Source: Salsipaludibacter sp963735045 (GTDB lineage: Bacteria > Actinomycetota > Nitriliruptoria > Nitriliruptorales > Nitriliruptoraceae). From it: DNA of 64,000 nucleotides. The stretch's first letter is position 1. Each line of letters begins with the position of its first letter. The stretch lies in assembly GCA_963735045.1 (NCBI GenBank), contig CAVTIZ010000003.1, positions 1,736,001 to 1,800,000 on the forward strand, read 5' to 3'. Shown here piece by piece: positions 8,857 to 17,906 of the stretch. A program made the position numbers and the translations under genes. The notes below the pieces were generated by a model, which was not told the origin of the DNA, did no database searches, and worked only from the letters and a program-made list of their open reading frames with translations.

Positions 8857-9162
8857 TCAGCCGAGCAGCTGCCTGGCGCGATCGGGGCTGACGGCCGCGC
8901 CGCCGTAGCGGACGAGACTGCCCACGGCCTCGTCCAACGTCACGTGGTTCGCGGCCACGGCGCGGCGAAGTTGTCGCGCCTTCGCCTCCAGCTCGGCATC
9001 CGTCACGCGTTGGTGCGGCGGCATCATCGGCCGGCCACGGACGTCGCGTGTCAGGGCCAGCGCCCGACTCGTCCGGCGGTACCGCACCTCGGCGACGATG
9101 GAGGTGGCGGCCCACCACACCACCGCGAGGACCAGCAGCACACCGATGACCCGGATGATCAC
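8857..9162 (-). CDS. Small single-span membrane protein, function unknown
   Basis: 101 residues. One N-terminal helix (RVIGVLLVLAVVWWAATSIV) is followed by a basic stretch and a helical cytoplasmic tail containing TDAELEAKARQLRRAVAAN and VTLDEAVGSLVRYGG. I chose the GTG at 9162 because GGGAG lies eight bases upstream; a second GTG at 9168 is possible. I do not recognise the family. The tail's acid-base pattern suggests a short helical interaction module, loosely like SHOCT-type ends. Confidence 0.6.
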   Translation of the reverse strand: MIIRVIGVLLVLAVVWWAATSIVAEVRYRRTSRALALTRDVRGRPMMPPHQRVTDAELEAKARQLRRAVAANHVTLDEAVGSLVRYGGAAVSPDRARQLLG

Positions 9163-9223
9163 GAACACGGCTCCCGCCCCGCCTGCCCGGAGACGATAGC
9201 GCTGGCGGGCGTCGGCCCGTGCG

Positions 9224-9487
9224 ATGGCCCTGACGGTTCGCAGCGTGGCGTTGGACGCGGGTGAGCCTGCGCGGATGGCGGACTTCTGGGGGCGGTTGCT
9301 CGGGCGGCGTGGAGTCGTCGACCGGTCCGGCGTGCTCCTGCCCGGGCGACGACCCACAGGTCGGCCTGCGGTTGGTGCCCGGCCCGGCGGATCGCTCACC
9401 CTGGGCGCCACGCGACTCGACGTCGGCGACGACACCGCCGAACTCGCCGATCCCGACGGCAACGAGTTCACCGTCAGCGCGTCGTGA
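9224..9487 (+). CDS. VOC/glyoxalase-like small protein with compensating frameshifts
   Basis: The N-terminus (LDAGEPARMADFWGRLLGRRGV) and C-terminus (ADPDGNEFTVSAS) match the ends of actinobacterial glyoxalase-like proteins. The middle (about 9346-9390) reads in the other frame with proper GC-rich third positions (PGDDPQVGLRLVPGPAD), while the annotated frame there has poor third positions. One extra base near 9346 and one missing near 9390 would repair it. Even repaired, about 87 residues is short for this fold, so it may be a half-module. The 3' end overlaps the convergent flavoprotein gene by 14 bases. Confidence 0.55.
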   Translation: MALTVRSVALDAGEPARMADFWGRLLGRRGVVDRSGVLLPGRRPTGRPAVGARPGGSLTLGATRLDVGDDTAELADPDGNEFTVSAS

Positions 9488-11060
9488 ACCGACGGGCCGA
9501 GTGCCGTCCGACGCGGTCCGCAGCCAGGGCGTAGCCGGCGGCGGCGTGGCCGCAGGCGCCGTGCACGCCGCCGCCCGGCCAGGTCGACGACGACCCCAGC
9601 CACAGGCCCCGGACCGGGGTCGCGTAGGGCACCGGGGACACGACCGGGCGGAACACCGTCTGCGCCAGTTCGTAGCTGCCACCGCCGACATCGCCACCGA
9701 GCAGGTTGGGGTTGGCGGCCTCGAGGTCGGCCGGCCCGTGGACGCAGCGCGCGAGCACCCGCTCGCGGAACCCCGGGGCGAAGCGCTCGACCTGGTCGGT
9801 CATGCGCTCGACGTGGGCCAGCACCACCTCCGCGCCACCGGCCCCCGCCGGCAGGTGGGTGTAGGCCCAGGCGGTGTGGACGCCGTCCGGGGCCCGGGAC
9901 GGATCGGCCACGGTCTGCTGGCCGTAGAGCAGGAACGGGCGCACCGGGATCCGACCGTCGGCCACGGCGTCGGTGGCGGCGCGGACCTCGTCGGGACCCC
10001 CGCCGACGTGGACCGTGCCGGCCTCCCGCACGGCCTCGGCCGTCCACGGGGCGGGACCGTCGAGGGCCCAGTCGACCTTGACGGTGCGTGGACCCATGGT
10101 GAAGTCGGTGAGCCGATCGGCATAGGACGACGGCAGGGCGCTGCCCGCCATCGTGACCAGCGCCGCCGGGGTCGTCGTGGCCACCACCAGCGGCGCGCGG
10201 TAGCGCTCTCCCCCGGCGGTGACGGCGCCCTGCACCGTTGCGTCGGCCACGACCAGGCGTTCGACGGGTTGGCGCACGCGCACCTCCCCGCCGAGGCTGG
10301 CAAGGTGGTCCACCAGCGCCGAGGTCAACGCCCCGGCACCACCCCGCGGGCTCGGCCACCCGGTCCCGTGGCCCAGCACCTGGAGCCAGGCGCCGCCGAT
10401 GGCGCTGCCCCGTTCGTGCAACGGCACGTCGAGGTGCATGCAGGTCCCGTACAGCCACGCCCGGGCATGCTCACCGTCGAACAGCCGCTCGCCCAGCCCC
10501 GCCCCCGACCCGATCAGCACGCCCAGCATCTCCAGGGCCTTGGGCACCCCCAACGCCGCCGTGAGCCGCAGCCCGGGGCCGATCGGCGGGAACGCCCCCA
10601 GTGCGGTGTCCCGGAACTCGTCGAGGTGGTCGACCAGGGGACGGGCCCAGTCCCGCCACGACGAGCCGTCACCGGGGTGCAGGTCGTCGAGCACGTCGGC
10701 CGTGCGGTCGAGGTCGCGGTACAGCACCCCGGCCCGGCCGTCGGGCAGCGGATGGGCCATGGCGGCCCCCGGCACGACCCACTCCAACCCGTGGTCGGAC
10801 AACGGCAGCCGCGCGAACACCGGGGACACGACGGCCGCAGGATGCACCGCGCTGAAGACGTCGTGGGTGACCCCGGGCAGCGTGAGCTCGGCGCTGCGCA
10901 CCGCACCGCCGGGCGTGTCGGCCGCTTCGCACACCACGACCGACCGACCGGACTCGGCCAGGCGGATGGCCGCGGCCAGGCCGTTGGGCCCCGAGCCGAT
11001 GACCAGCGCGTCGACCGGCTCGATCCTGCGTGCGGCGAAGCCGGGTGGTGGAGCCGTCAT
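9474..11060 (-). CDS. Phytoene-desaturase-like FAD/NAD(P)-dependent oxidoreductase
   Basis: 528 residues. An N-terminal dinucleotide-binding fold (VIGSGPNGLAAA near residues 16-27) is followed by a substrate domain, and the C-terminus has the CrtI-type signature GLWLGSSSTWPGGGVHGACG that closes the FAD site. Family members desaturate carotenoids or oxidise related lipids; many actinobacterial copies, including PYROXD2-like ones, have unknown substrates, and no carotenoid gene is adjacent. The ATG at 11060 has GGAGG eight bases upstream; the longer reading frame to 11288 overlaps the neighbouring glycosylase gene. Oxidoreductase confidence is high, substrate unknown. Confidence 0.85.
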   Translation of the reverse strand: MTAPPPGFAARRIEPVDALVIGSGPNGLAAAIRLAESGRSVVVCEAADTPGGAVRSAELTLPGVTHDVFSAVHPAAVVSPVFARLPLSDHGLEWVVPGAAMAHPLPDGRAGVLYRDLDRTADVLDDLHPGDGSSWRDWARPLVDHLDEFRDTALGAFPPIGPGLRLTAALGVPKALEMLGVLIGSGAGLGERLFDGEHARAWLYGTCMHLDVPLHERGSAIGGAWLQVLGHGTGWPSPRGGAGALTSALVDHLASLGGEVRVRQPVERLVVADATVQGAVTAGGERYRAPLVVATTTPAALVTMAGSALPSSYADRLTDFTMGPRTVKVDWALDGPAPWTAEAVREAGTVHVGGGPDEVRAATDAVADGRIPVRPFLLYGQQTVADPSRAPDGVHTAWAYTHLPAGAGGAEVVLAHVERMTDQVERFAPGFRERVLARCVHGPADLEAANPNLLGGDVGGGSYELAQTVFRPVVSPVPYATPVRGLWLGSSSTWPGGGVHGACGHAAAGYALAADRVGRHSARRFTTR

Positions 11061-11103
11061 CGGTCGACCTCCGTTGCGTGTCGGATGGGCACGTGGGACG
11101 CGG

Positions 11104-11736
11104 TCACCATCGTGGCGGGGACAGGTCGAGGCCGGCCGCCGCCGCGGGCTCACGGTACGCCCTGGCCAGGCTGGTGACGGTCTCGTGGGCGTTGAGACCG
11201 CTGGGGTTGGGCACGACCCACAACCGGGCCCCGCCCCAGGTGTCGACCAGGTCGCGTGGCTGCTCCCCCGCGACCGCCTCCGGCGCACGGAAGGCGGTCC
11301 GGTAGGCGGTCAGGCCGGCGATCGCGACCACGCGGGGCTCCCATGCGGTGACTCGTGCCACCAGTTCGTCCGCCCCGTCCCGGTACTCCCGTGTCGTGAC
11401 CTCGCTGGCCCTGGCGGTGGCGTGGCGCACGACGTTGGTGATGGCGATCCCCCGGTCCCGCAGGTGCTGGCGGTCGGCGTCGTCCATGCCGTCGGGGGGG
11501 ATCACCCGGTCGATGATGCCCGCCAGGTGCAGCGCCGGGTAGAACCGGTTGGTCGGGTGCGCGAAGTGGGTGTTGGTGGCCGCGGTCATCAGCCCCGGGT
11601 TGATGCCCACCACCACCAGCGCGACGTCGTCGCCGACCAGGTCGTCGACCTCGGCGCCGCGGAACGACGCCAACTCGGCCCGCGACCAGCGGCGGCCGTC
11701 ACCGGACGATCGACGAGCGCCGGACGGGGCGACCAT
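11104..11736 (-). CDS. mug: Mug-type G/U(T) mismatch-specific DNA glycosylase
   Basis: 210 residues with both uracil-DNA glycosylase superfamily motifs of the TDG/Mug branch: motif 1 VVVGINPGLM near 45-55, where Asn is the catalytic residue, and motif 2 VVPNPSGLNAH near 175-185. It removes uracil or thymine mispaired with guanine, the product of cytosine deamination, a useful activity in so GC-rich a genome. I chose the ATG at 11736 because AGAAGG lies just ahead of it; an in-frame ATG at 11757 is the alternative. It lies 43 bases upstream of the flavoprotein gene on the same strand and could be co-transcribed. Confidence 0.9.
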   Translation of the reverse strand: MVAPSGARRSSGDGRRWSRAELASFRGAEVDDLVGDDVALVVVGINPGLMTAATNTHFAHPTNRFYPALHLAGIIDRVIPPDGMDDADRQHLRDRGIAITNVVRHATARASEVTTREYRDGADELVARVTAWEPRVVAIAGLTAYRTAFRAPEAVAGEQPRDLVDTWGGARLWVVPNPSGLNAHETVTSLARAYREPAAAAGLDLSPPRW

Positions 11737-11777
11737 GGCTACCTTCTTCGCGGACACACGGGACGAAGGCAGGGTAG

Positions 11778-13580
11778 GTGGAGGTGGCCACGGCGCGACT
11801 GTGGCGCGGCCTGCCGTTCGTCGTCGCCACGGCGGCCGCGGTGGTCGTGGGAAACGTGGTGTGGCTGCTGGGACACGGCTTCGACTTCACCGACGGCGGA
11901 AACTCCTGGAACCTGCTGGCCGACCCGGGTGCCAGTCCGCTCAACGTCAGCCAGGCCGGCCACGCCTACCAGCCGGTGTTCACCCTGTTCGGCCACCACG
12001 ACGTCGTGTTCCAACGGGCGAACGGCCTGGCCACCGTCGTGCTGGCGACCGTGCTGGCGTGGGTGCTGGTGGGCACCCTGGAGCTGCCGGCCCGTCCGGT
12101 CGTGGCGGTCTGCCTGGCACTGGGGATCGGGTCGGGGGCGTGCGCGGCGCTGTACCAGTGGCAGGCCCCGCCCAACTACAAGTGGCTGACCGTGCAGGGC
12201 CTGCTGGTCGCGGCCACGGCACTGGTCGCGCGGCGAGGTGGCGTCCGCCGCGAGGTCCTGCTCGGGCTGGTGCTGGGCGTGGGAGGGTGGCTGACCGTGC
12301 TGGGCAAGGTCCCGTCGGGCGCGGCCGTGGGCGTGCTGGCCCTGGCCCACGTCGTCGCGTCGCGGTCGTCGTGGTGGCGGCTGGCGGTGGCCGGGGCGAC
12401 CGCGGGCGGGCTGGTCGTGGCCTCGGCGCTGGCCATCGACGGGTCCCTGACCCGGTTCGCCGCCGACCTGTCCGCCGGAGCCGACGAGGCCGCCGCCCTG
12501 ACCCCCAGCCACGCGGTCGGGGCACTGCTGCGGCTGGACCCACCCGTGTGGACCTGGACCACGACCGTCCTGCTGGTCGCCACGACCGTGGCCGTGGCGG
12601 TGCTGGCGGCCCGGGCGGCGGACGGACCGGACACGGCCACGGGCGTCGTGGCCATCCTGCTCGCGCTCGCCGGGGCGGTGGTGGCCTCGACGTCGTGGTC
12701 GTGGTGGCCGGGCTTCGAGTGGGGTCGTGGGGTGTGGGTGCTCGCGGTCCCGGTCGGAACCGCCGCAGCCGTCGGCTGGCACCGTCGCCGCCACCACGCC
12801 GACGACGGCGGCACGCCACGTCGCCGCCACCTCGCCGACGTCGTCCTGCTGCTGGCCCTGGCACCCGCCTATGCACTGGGCAGCGCCAACAACCAGTGGC
12901 ACGAGGCCACCCGGGCCGCGGTGTTCTGGCTCGCGGCCGGCGTGCCCCTGGTCGGGCTGCTGCCGGCCGGGGTCCGCGTCGCCGGATCACGGGTCGGTGG
13001 GGCACGCACCCGCACGCTGGGCGTGGTCGCGACCGCGGTCGTGGTGGTGACCGCCGGGCTGGTGCACATCGGGGCACGTCAGCCCTACCACCAGGAACAG
13101 GGGCTGCGCGGCATGGCCACCTCGCTGTCGGTGGACGTGCCCTACGACGGCGGCCGCTTCTCGGTGGCCCAGGCCGACTACGTCGACTCGTTGGTGGCCG
13201 GCGCCGAGGCGGCCGGGTTCACCCCGGGCACACCCCTGCTCGACCTCACCGGCCACAGCCCCGGCGAGGTGTACCTGCTGGGTGGCGACCCCCCCGGGCG
13301 GGCCTGGCTGATCGGGGGCTGGAGCGGCAGCGACCAGGTCGCGATCGACGCGCTGGACCGTGCCGGCTGCGACGTCGTCGCACGGTCATGGGTGCTGGAG
13401 CACCCGGGGACGCGGATCGGCCACGTCCCGACCGTTCCCGACGCGTTCGGGTTCGACCTCCGGACCGACTTCCGGGTGGCGGCCACGGCCACGGCCCCGG
13501 ACGGCACGCCGCGTCGACTGCTCGAGCCGACCCGCCCGGAGGCAGCCGCCGTCAGGGCGTGCGAGCAGGCCCGGGGTTGA
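11778..13580 (+). CDS. Large polytopic membrane protein, GT-C-like, function unknown
   Basis: 600 residues with roughly eleven to thirteen hydrophobic helices and an extracytoplasmic C-terminal domain of about 160 residues. The layout, with an acidic-aromatic first loop after helix 1 (HGFDFTDGGNSWNLL), long alternating helices and a soluble C-terminal domain (DLTGHSPGEVYLLGG), recalls GT-C fold glycosyltransferases and dolichol-mannose-type mannosyltransferases, but I see no firm signature. The start is GTG 11778, with GTG 11784 as alternative. It diverges from the glycosylase gene and overlaps the convergent thioesterase gene by 29 bases. Confidence 0.7.
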   Translation: MEVATARLWRGLPFVVATAAAVVVGNVVWLLGHGFDFTDGGNSWNLLADPGASPLNVSQAGHAYQPVFTLFGHHDVVFQRANGLATVVLATVLAWVLVGTLELPARPVVAVCLALGIGSGACAALYQWQAPPNYKWLTVQGLLVAATALVARRGGVRREVLLGLVLGVGGWLTVLGKVPSGAAVGVLALAHVVASRSSWWRLAVAGATAGGLVVASALAIDGSLTRFAADLSAGADEAAALTPSHAVGALLRLDPPVWTWTTTVLLVATTVAVAVLAARAADGPDTATGVVAILLALAGAVVASTSWSWWPGFEWGRGVWVLAVPVGTAAAVGWHRRRHHADDGGTPRRRHLADVVLLLALAPAYALGSANNQWHEATRAAVFWLAAGVPLVGLLPAGVRVAGSRVGGARTRTLGVVATAVVVVTAGLVHIGARQPYHQEQGLRGMATSLSVDVPYDGGRFSVAQADYVDSLVAGAEAAGFTPGTPLLDLTGHSPGEVYLLGGDPPGRAWLIGGWSGSDQVAIDALDRAGCDVVARSWVLEHPGTRIGHVPTVPDAFGFDLRTDFRVAATATAPDGTPRRLLEPTRPEAAAVRACEQARG

Positions 13581-14241
13581 CCCCGTCGGCCGACACCGAC
13601 ACGAACACCCCGGTGGCGGTCGCGACGACCTCACCGTCGGCACGCGCCTCGGCGGTGATGGTGGTCCGGCGCTCGCGTCGTCCCACGATCCGCGAGCGCA
13701 CACGCAGGGGCACACCCACCGGGGTCGCGGCCAGGTAGCGGACCTCGAGCTGGCCGGTGTAGGCCACGATGTGGTGGACCGTGAGCAGGTAGCCCAGCGC
13801 GTCGTCGAACACGGCCGCGACGATGCCGCCGTGGGCCCGTCCGGGTGCGCCCTCGTGGGCCGGCCCCAGCGTCACCTCCGACACCACCTCGTCGCCGTCG
13901 ACCCATGCCCGCAGGCCGATCCCCAGCGGGTTGTCCGGTCCCGACACCACGCAGGTGACGTCGTGGACCAGTTCGTCGCCGTCGGCCACGTCGGCGGGGA
14001 AGAAGCCCCGGAACCACGCGTCGGCGTCGCGTGGCCGCCGTGGCGACACCTCGACCCGTGCGACCAGGGCCTCGACCCCGTCGGCCAGGCGGGTGGCCGT
14101 GTCGTCGTCGAGGTCGTGGCGGACCGTGGCATGCCCCAGGGCCCGGACCGCGGCCGCCAGGCGGCTGCGCGCCCCCACCCCCACCGGGCCGGTGGCGGGC
14201 TCCGGCTGGTCCGGCGCAGCCTCCCGGGACGGCTCGATCAC
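13552..14241 (-). CDS. PaaI-type hotdog thioesterase
   Basis: 229 residues. An N-terminal helical region is followed by a hotdog domain (about 95-225) with the PaaI/YiiD-like signature GRAHGGIVAAVFDDALGYLL, whose HGG and Asp positions form the active-site region, and a closing strand VSADGV. It probably hydrolyses an acyl-CoA thioester. The GTG start overlaps the stop of the CNNM-2 gene (GTGA), and the four-gene unit tetR-CNNM1-CNNM2-thioesterase is divergent from an acyl-CoA dehydrogenase, which supports an acyl-CoA link. Confidence 0.85.
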   Translation of the reverse strand: MIEPSREAAPDQPEPATGPVGVGARSRLAAAVRALGHATVRHDLDDDTATRLADGVEALVARVEVSPRRPRDADAWFRGFFPADVADGDELVHDVTCVVSGPDNPLGIGLRAWVDGDEVVSEVTLGPAHEGAPGRAHGGIVAAVFDDALGYLLTVHHIVAYTGQLEVRYLAATPVGVPLRVRSRIVGRRERRTTITAEARADGEVVATATGVFVSVSADGVNPGPARTP

Positions 14242-15617
14242 GACCGGGGCGCCGCCGTCGCGGTGGGCGAGTCCGCGTCGTCCTGGACGGGCGCCGTCAC
14301 CACGACCGCCCCGGCCCGGCGCCCGTGGAGGTCCTGGACGCGGAAGGTCCAGCCGTCCTCCTCCACCACGTCGCCGCGCTGGCACAACCGACCCAGCCGT
14401 TCCATCAGGAAGCCGTTGACGGTCTCGGTCTCGCCCTCCGGCAGGCGCACGCCGGCCAGGCGGTGCAGTTCGTCGCGTCGCAACAGACCGTCGATCGTCC
14501 ATTCCCGATCGCTGGCCGACACGACGTGCTCGCCCTCGTCGAACTCGTCGGAGATCTCGCCGACCAGTTCCTCCAGCACGTCTTCGAGGGTGACCAGGCC
14601 GATCATGGCCCCGAACTCGTCGACGACCAGGACGGCGTGGGACCGGTCGGCACGCATGTCGGCCAACAGGTGCTCGAGGTCGCGCGACTCCGGCACGGCC
14701 TTGATCGGGCGACGGACGTCGTGGGCGGTCAAGCCCTCCAGCGTGGCCGGGTCGCGGGTCAGCACGTCCTTGACGTGGACCATCCCGACGACCTCGTCGT
14801 GGTCGTCGAGGTAGACCGGGAACCGGGTCAGCCCGGTGCGTTCGGACACGGCGAGCACGTCGGCCGCCGGCGCGTCGTCGGCCAGCATCTCCAGGTCGGT
14901 GCGCGGGGTCATGGCCGCCTCGGCGTCGATCGTGGCGAGTTCCAACGCCGCCGACAGCACCCGCACGTCGGCGGGCAGCACGGTGCCCTCGCGCTGGGAC
15001 TCCCGCAGGGCGACCGACAGCTCGGCGGGCGTGTGGACCAGGTCGTGTTCGTCCACCGGCTCGACCCCGACCGCCCGCACCAGCAGGTTGCCCAGCCAGT
15101 TGAGGAACAGGATCAGGGGTCGCAGCAGCCACACGAACAGGCGGAAGGCCCGGGCCAGCCGCAGCGAGACCTCCTCGGGCCGCGCCAGGGCGAGGTTCTT
15201 GGGTGCCATCTCGGCCACGACCATGTGGAGGAACACGACCAGGGTCAGCCCGAGTGCGGTCGCGAGCCCACCGCGCCATGCCTGCGACAGCTCGGTCTGG
15301 CCCAGCAGTCGTGCGAACACCACCGCCACCGCCGGTTCGGCCACCGCGCCCAACCCCAGCGACGCCATGGTGATGCCCAGTTGGGCCCCGGAGAAGGTGA
15401 TGGACAGTTCCGACAGGGCGTCGAGCGCGATGATCGCCGACTTCTCGCCGGCGTCGGCGCGTTCCTCGATGCGGGCCCGTCGGGCAGCCAGCAGGGCGAT
15501 CTCGGCGGCGACGAAGAACCCGTTGGCCACCAGCAGGAAGACCCCGAACAGGATCGCCGGGACGTTGATGGGCCCGTCGTGGGCCCCGGCCTCGACGGCC
15601 AGCAGGAGGGCGCTCAC
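14238..15617 (-). CDS. CNNM/CorC-type membrane protein with CBS pair (copy 2)
   Basis: 459 residues: a DUF21 membrane domain with four helices (about 15-190, including VAEMAPKNLALARPEEV), two CBS domains (about 215-335; LTRFPVYLDDHDEVVGMVHV and SHAVLVVDEFGAMIGLVTLE), and a C-terminal CorC/HlyC domain (WTIDGLLRRDELHRL). Family members handle Mg2+ or Co2+ efflux and resistance; older annotations call them hemolysins. The ATG overlaps the stop of the upstream paralogue. The tail is rich in Ala, Thr and Asp. Confidence 0.92.
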   Translation of the reverse strand: MSALLLAVEAGAHDGPINVPAILFGVFLLVANGFFVAAEIALLAARRARIEERADAGEKSAIIALDALSELSITFSGAQLGITMASLGLGAVAEPAVAVVFARLLGQTELSQAWRGGLATALGLTLVVFLHMVVAEMAPKNLALARPEEVSLRLARAFRLFVWLLRPLILFLNWLGNLLVRAVGVEPVDEHDLVHTPAELSVALRESQREGTVLPADVRVLSAALELATIDAEAAMTPRTDLEMLADDAPAADVLAVSERTGLTRFPVYLDDHDEVVGMVHVKDVLTRDPATLEGLTAHDVRRPIKAVPESRDLEHLLADMRADRSHAVLVVDEFGAMIGLVTLEDVLEELVGEISDEFDEGEHVVSASDREWTIDGLLRRDELHRLAGVRLPEGETETVNGFLMERLGRLCQRGDVVEEDGWTFRVQDLHGRRAGAVVVTAPVQDDADSPTATAAPRS

Positions 15618-17119
15618 GAGTCACCCCCGTCCCGGTCCGTCCCGCCGGACTCGTCGGCGAGTTCGTCGGGGGGCTCGGCGGGGGGCTCGTCGGGGGGCTC
15701 GTTGGGGGCCGGCTCCGGATCGGGCGAGGCGCCGAGGTGGACCGGGTCGGCCAACGGACCGTCGGGGGCCACGCCGGGCACGTCGCGGGGATCGCGCACC
15801 AGCGGTGTCCCGACGTCGTCGGCCACCGGCGACACCCGCAGCTCGGCCACGCGCTGGCCGGCCATCCGGGTCACCTCCCAGTGGAGGCCGGCGGCCTCGA
15901 CCTGGTCGCCCTCCTCCGGGAACCGGTCGAGCTGCTGGATCACGAAGCCGGCGACGGTGTCGTAGTCCCCGTCCGGGACCTCGCGGCCGACCAGCAGGTC
16001 GGGGACCCGCCCGACGGGCAGACGGCCCGACACCAGCAACCGGCCCCCACCCAGGCGCCGCACCATCGGGACCCGCTGGGGGTCGAACTCGTCCTCGATG
16101 CGCCCGACCAGCTGCTCCAGGACGTCCTCGAGGGTGACCAGGCCGGTGGACACGCCGTACTCGTCCACGACCAGGCCGAACGTGCGGGACTCGCCGCGGA
16201 AGCGCAGCAGCAGGCGACGCAGGCTCTCGGACTCGGGCACCAGCAGCACGGACGTGGCGACCTCGCCGATGGTCACCCGGTCGTGGTCGTCGGCCGGGAC
16301 CCGCAACAGGTCCTTGACGTGGACACTGCCCACGACGCGTTCCCCGTCACGCACCGGGAACCGGGAGTGGCCACTGGTCCGGGAGGCCTCGCGCAGATCC
16401 CCCAGCGGCTGGTCGGCAGCGATCCAGGTCATGTCCGGACGCGGGACCATCACCTCGACGGCGCGCCGGTCACCCAGTGACGCCGCGCGTCCGAGCAGGT
16501 CGGCCTGCTGGTCCGACAGGGTGCCGTCACGTCCCGACGAGGCCTCGATGATCCGCGACAGCTCCTCCAGGCTCAGCCCACCCCCGAGCTCGTCGGGCAC
16601 CTCGACCCGGAACACCCGGGTCGTCAGCCACGCGGCGGCGCCGTCGAACACCCGGATGATCGGGCCGAACACGATGCCGAACAGCTTGATCGGCATGGAG
16701 GTCTTGAGCGAGGTCTGGTCCGGACGCGAGATCGCGAGGTTCTTGGGGGCCAGCTCGCCCACGACCATCTGGAACATCGTCGACAGCACGAAGGCGGCCA
16801 CCACCGAGATCGTCGTGGTGCTGCCCGCCGGAAGGCCCAGCGCCTCCACGACCGGCTCGACGATCACGGACCCGATGGCGTCCTCGGCCAGGAAGCCGAC
16901 CAGCAGCGAGGTGGCGGTGATGCCGAACTGGCACGCCGACAGGACGAACGACAGGTTGGCGAGTTGGTCCAGCACGCGTCGCGCCGCGCGGTCGCCGGCC
17001 TCCGCTCGCTCGTCGATGACGCCACGGGAGGCGCTGACGAGGCCGAATTCGGCCGCGACGAACAGGGCGTTGCCGGCCACCAGGACGACGACCAGCACGA
17101 GGGCGAGCCCGGGTGTCAC
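15614..17119 (-). CDS. CNNM/CorC-type membrane protein with CBS pair (copy 1)
   Basis: 501 residues with the same order of domains as its neighbour: DUF21 (VVGELAPKNLAISRPD), CBS pair (HSRFPVRDGERVVGSVHV; FGLVVDEYGVSTGLVTLE) and CorC/HlyC (RRLGGGRLLVSGRLPVG). About 45 extra C-terminal residues form an acidic Pro-rich tail with PPDE/PPAE repeats. Tandem paralogues of this kind often work as a heteromeric pair. The start overlaps the tetR stop by four bases, so it is translated with the regulator. Confidence 0.92.
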   Translation of the reverse strand: MTPGLALVLVVVLVAGNALFVAAEFGLVSASRGVIDERAEAGDRAARRVLDQLANLSFVLSACQFGITATSLLVGFLAEDAIGSVIVEPVVEALGLPAGSTTTISVVAAFVLSTMFQMVVGELAPKNLAISRPDQTSLKTSMPIKLFGIVFGPIIRVFDGAAAWLTTRVFRVEVPDELGGGLSLEELSRIIEASSGRDGTLSDQQADLLGRAASLGDRRAVEVMVPRPDMTWIAADQPLGDLREASRTSGHSRFPVRDGERVVGSVHVKDLLRVPADDHDRVTIGEVATSVLLVPESESLRRLLLRFRGESRTFGLVVDEYGVSTGLVTLEDVLEQLVGRIEDEFDPQRVPMVRRLGGGRLLVSGRLPVGRVPDLLVGREVPDGDYDTVAGFVIQQLDRFPEEGDQVEAAGLHWEVTRMAGQRVAELRVSPVADDVGTPLVRDPRDVPGVAPDGPLADPVHLGASPDPEPAPNEPPDEPPAEPPDELADESGGTDRDGGDS

Positions 17120-17748
17120 GAGGTGGACCCGATGCTGGCGGTGGGCGTGGTGGCAGGGCCGGCCGTGGGGGTCGCGGCCGGGGTCGCGGTGGGGTCGACC
17201 GGTAGCCGGGGCAGGCGGGCCGCCGCGGTGGCGAGGTCGAACTCGTCGTCCATCCCGGTGCGGATGGCCAGCCCGGTCAGCGCACCCAGCAGGATCTCGG
17301 CGTGGGCGACCGCCTCGTGCTCGGCCAGGTCCGGATCGGCCCGGCGCATCGCGGCCGAGAAACGCTGCACCCGGCGCTCGTGGGACCGGGCGATGGGCGC
17401 GGCGACGTCGGGGGCCGTCAGCGCGATGCCGGCGAGTTGGAGGTGGATCCGTGCCAGCGTCGCCGTGTCCCCCGTGACGAAGCGGACGAAGGCGTCCACG
17501 AGGTCGTCGACGGTCTCGGTGCCGTGCCCGTCCGGATCCGGGTCCACGGCCGTGATCGCCTCGGCGAGGACCTCCCAGATGGCGGCTTCCTTGGAGTCGA
17601 ACAGGTTGTAGAACGAGCCCGCCCCGACCTCGGCACGGTCGGTGATCGCCTTGAGCGTGGCCGACTCCAGGCCCTGTTCGCCCAGCACCTCACGGGTGGC
17701 GCCAAGAATCCGCGCGCGCGTCTCCATCCCCACCCGGTAGCGCGCCAT
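17116..17748 (-). CDS. TetR-family transcriptional regulator
   Basis: 210 residues with an N-terminal helix-turn-helix (ETRARILGATREVL...RAEVGAGSFYNLFDSKEAAI, about 8-55) and a helical ligand-binding domain. The last 30 residues are a low-complexity Thr/Ala/Pro tail. GGAGG lies just ahead of the ATG at 17748. It is first in an operon with the CNNM pair and the thioesterase and is divergent from an acyl-CoA dehydrogenase. A perfect inverted repeat in the shared region is the likely binding site. An acyl-CoA ligand, as in FadR-like TetR proteins, is plausible but inferred. Confidence 0.9.
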   Translation of the reverse strand: MARYRVGMETRARILGATREVLGEQGLESATLKAITDRAEVGAGSFYNLFDSKEAAIWEVLAEAITAVDPDPDGHGTETVDDLVDAFVRFVTGDTATLARIHLQLAGIALTAPDVAAPIARSHERRVQRFSAAMRRADPDLAEHEAVAHAEILLGALTGLAIRTGMDDEFDLATAAARLPRLPVDPTATPAATPTAGPATTPTASIGSTS

Positions 17749-17835
17749 CGAGGTCCTCCGTCGAGCCGTCGTCGGACGACGCTACCTCGTCCCCGGGGGC
17801 AGGCGGGTCCGAGCGCCGCGCACAATTGGAGTGCG

Positions 17836-17844
17836 TGCTACACT
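17836..17844 (+). promoter_or_regulatory. Extended -10 promoter element for the acyl-CoA dehydrogenase gene
   Basis: TGCTACACT fits an extended -10 (TG-n-TACACT). It lies 11 bases ahead of the TetR-type palindrome, so a bound repressor would cover the transcription start. No good -35 was seen at 16-18 bases, which fits an extended -10 promoter. Start-site mapping would settle it. Confidence 0.45.
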
Positions 17845-17855
17845 TGTTGCGTCCG

Positions 17856-17879
17856 AACTTTGAGCGAAGACTCAAAGTT
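17856..17879. promoter_or_regulatory. Perfect inverted repeat, likely TetR operator
   Basis: AACTTTGAG and CTCAAAGTT form a perfect 9-bp inverted repeat separated by six bases, between the divergent tetR and acyl-CoA dehydrogenase genes. It is AT-rich against a GC-rich background and lies just downstream of the -10 element. Symmetry and place fit a TetR dimer site controlling the dehydrogenase gene and probably tetR itself. Confidence 0.75.
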
Positions 17880-17906
17880 TGCCACCGACAGCTCGAGGAC
17901 GACGCG

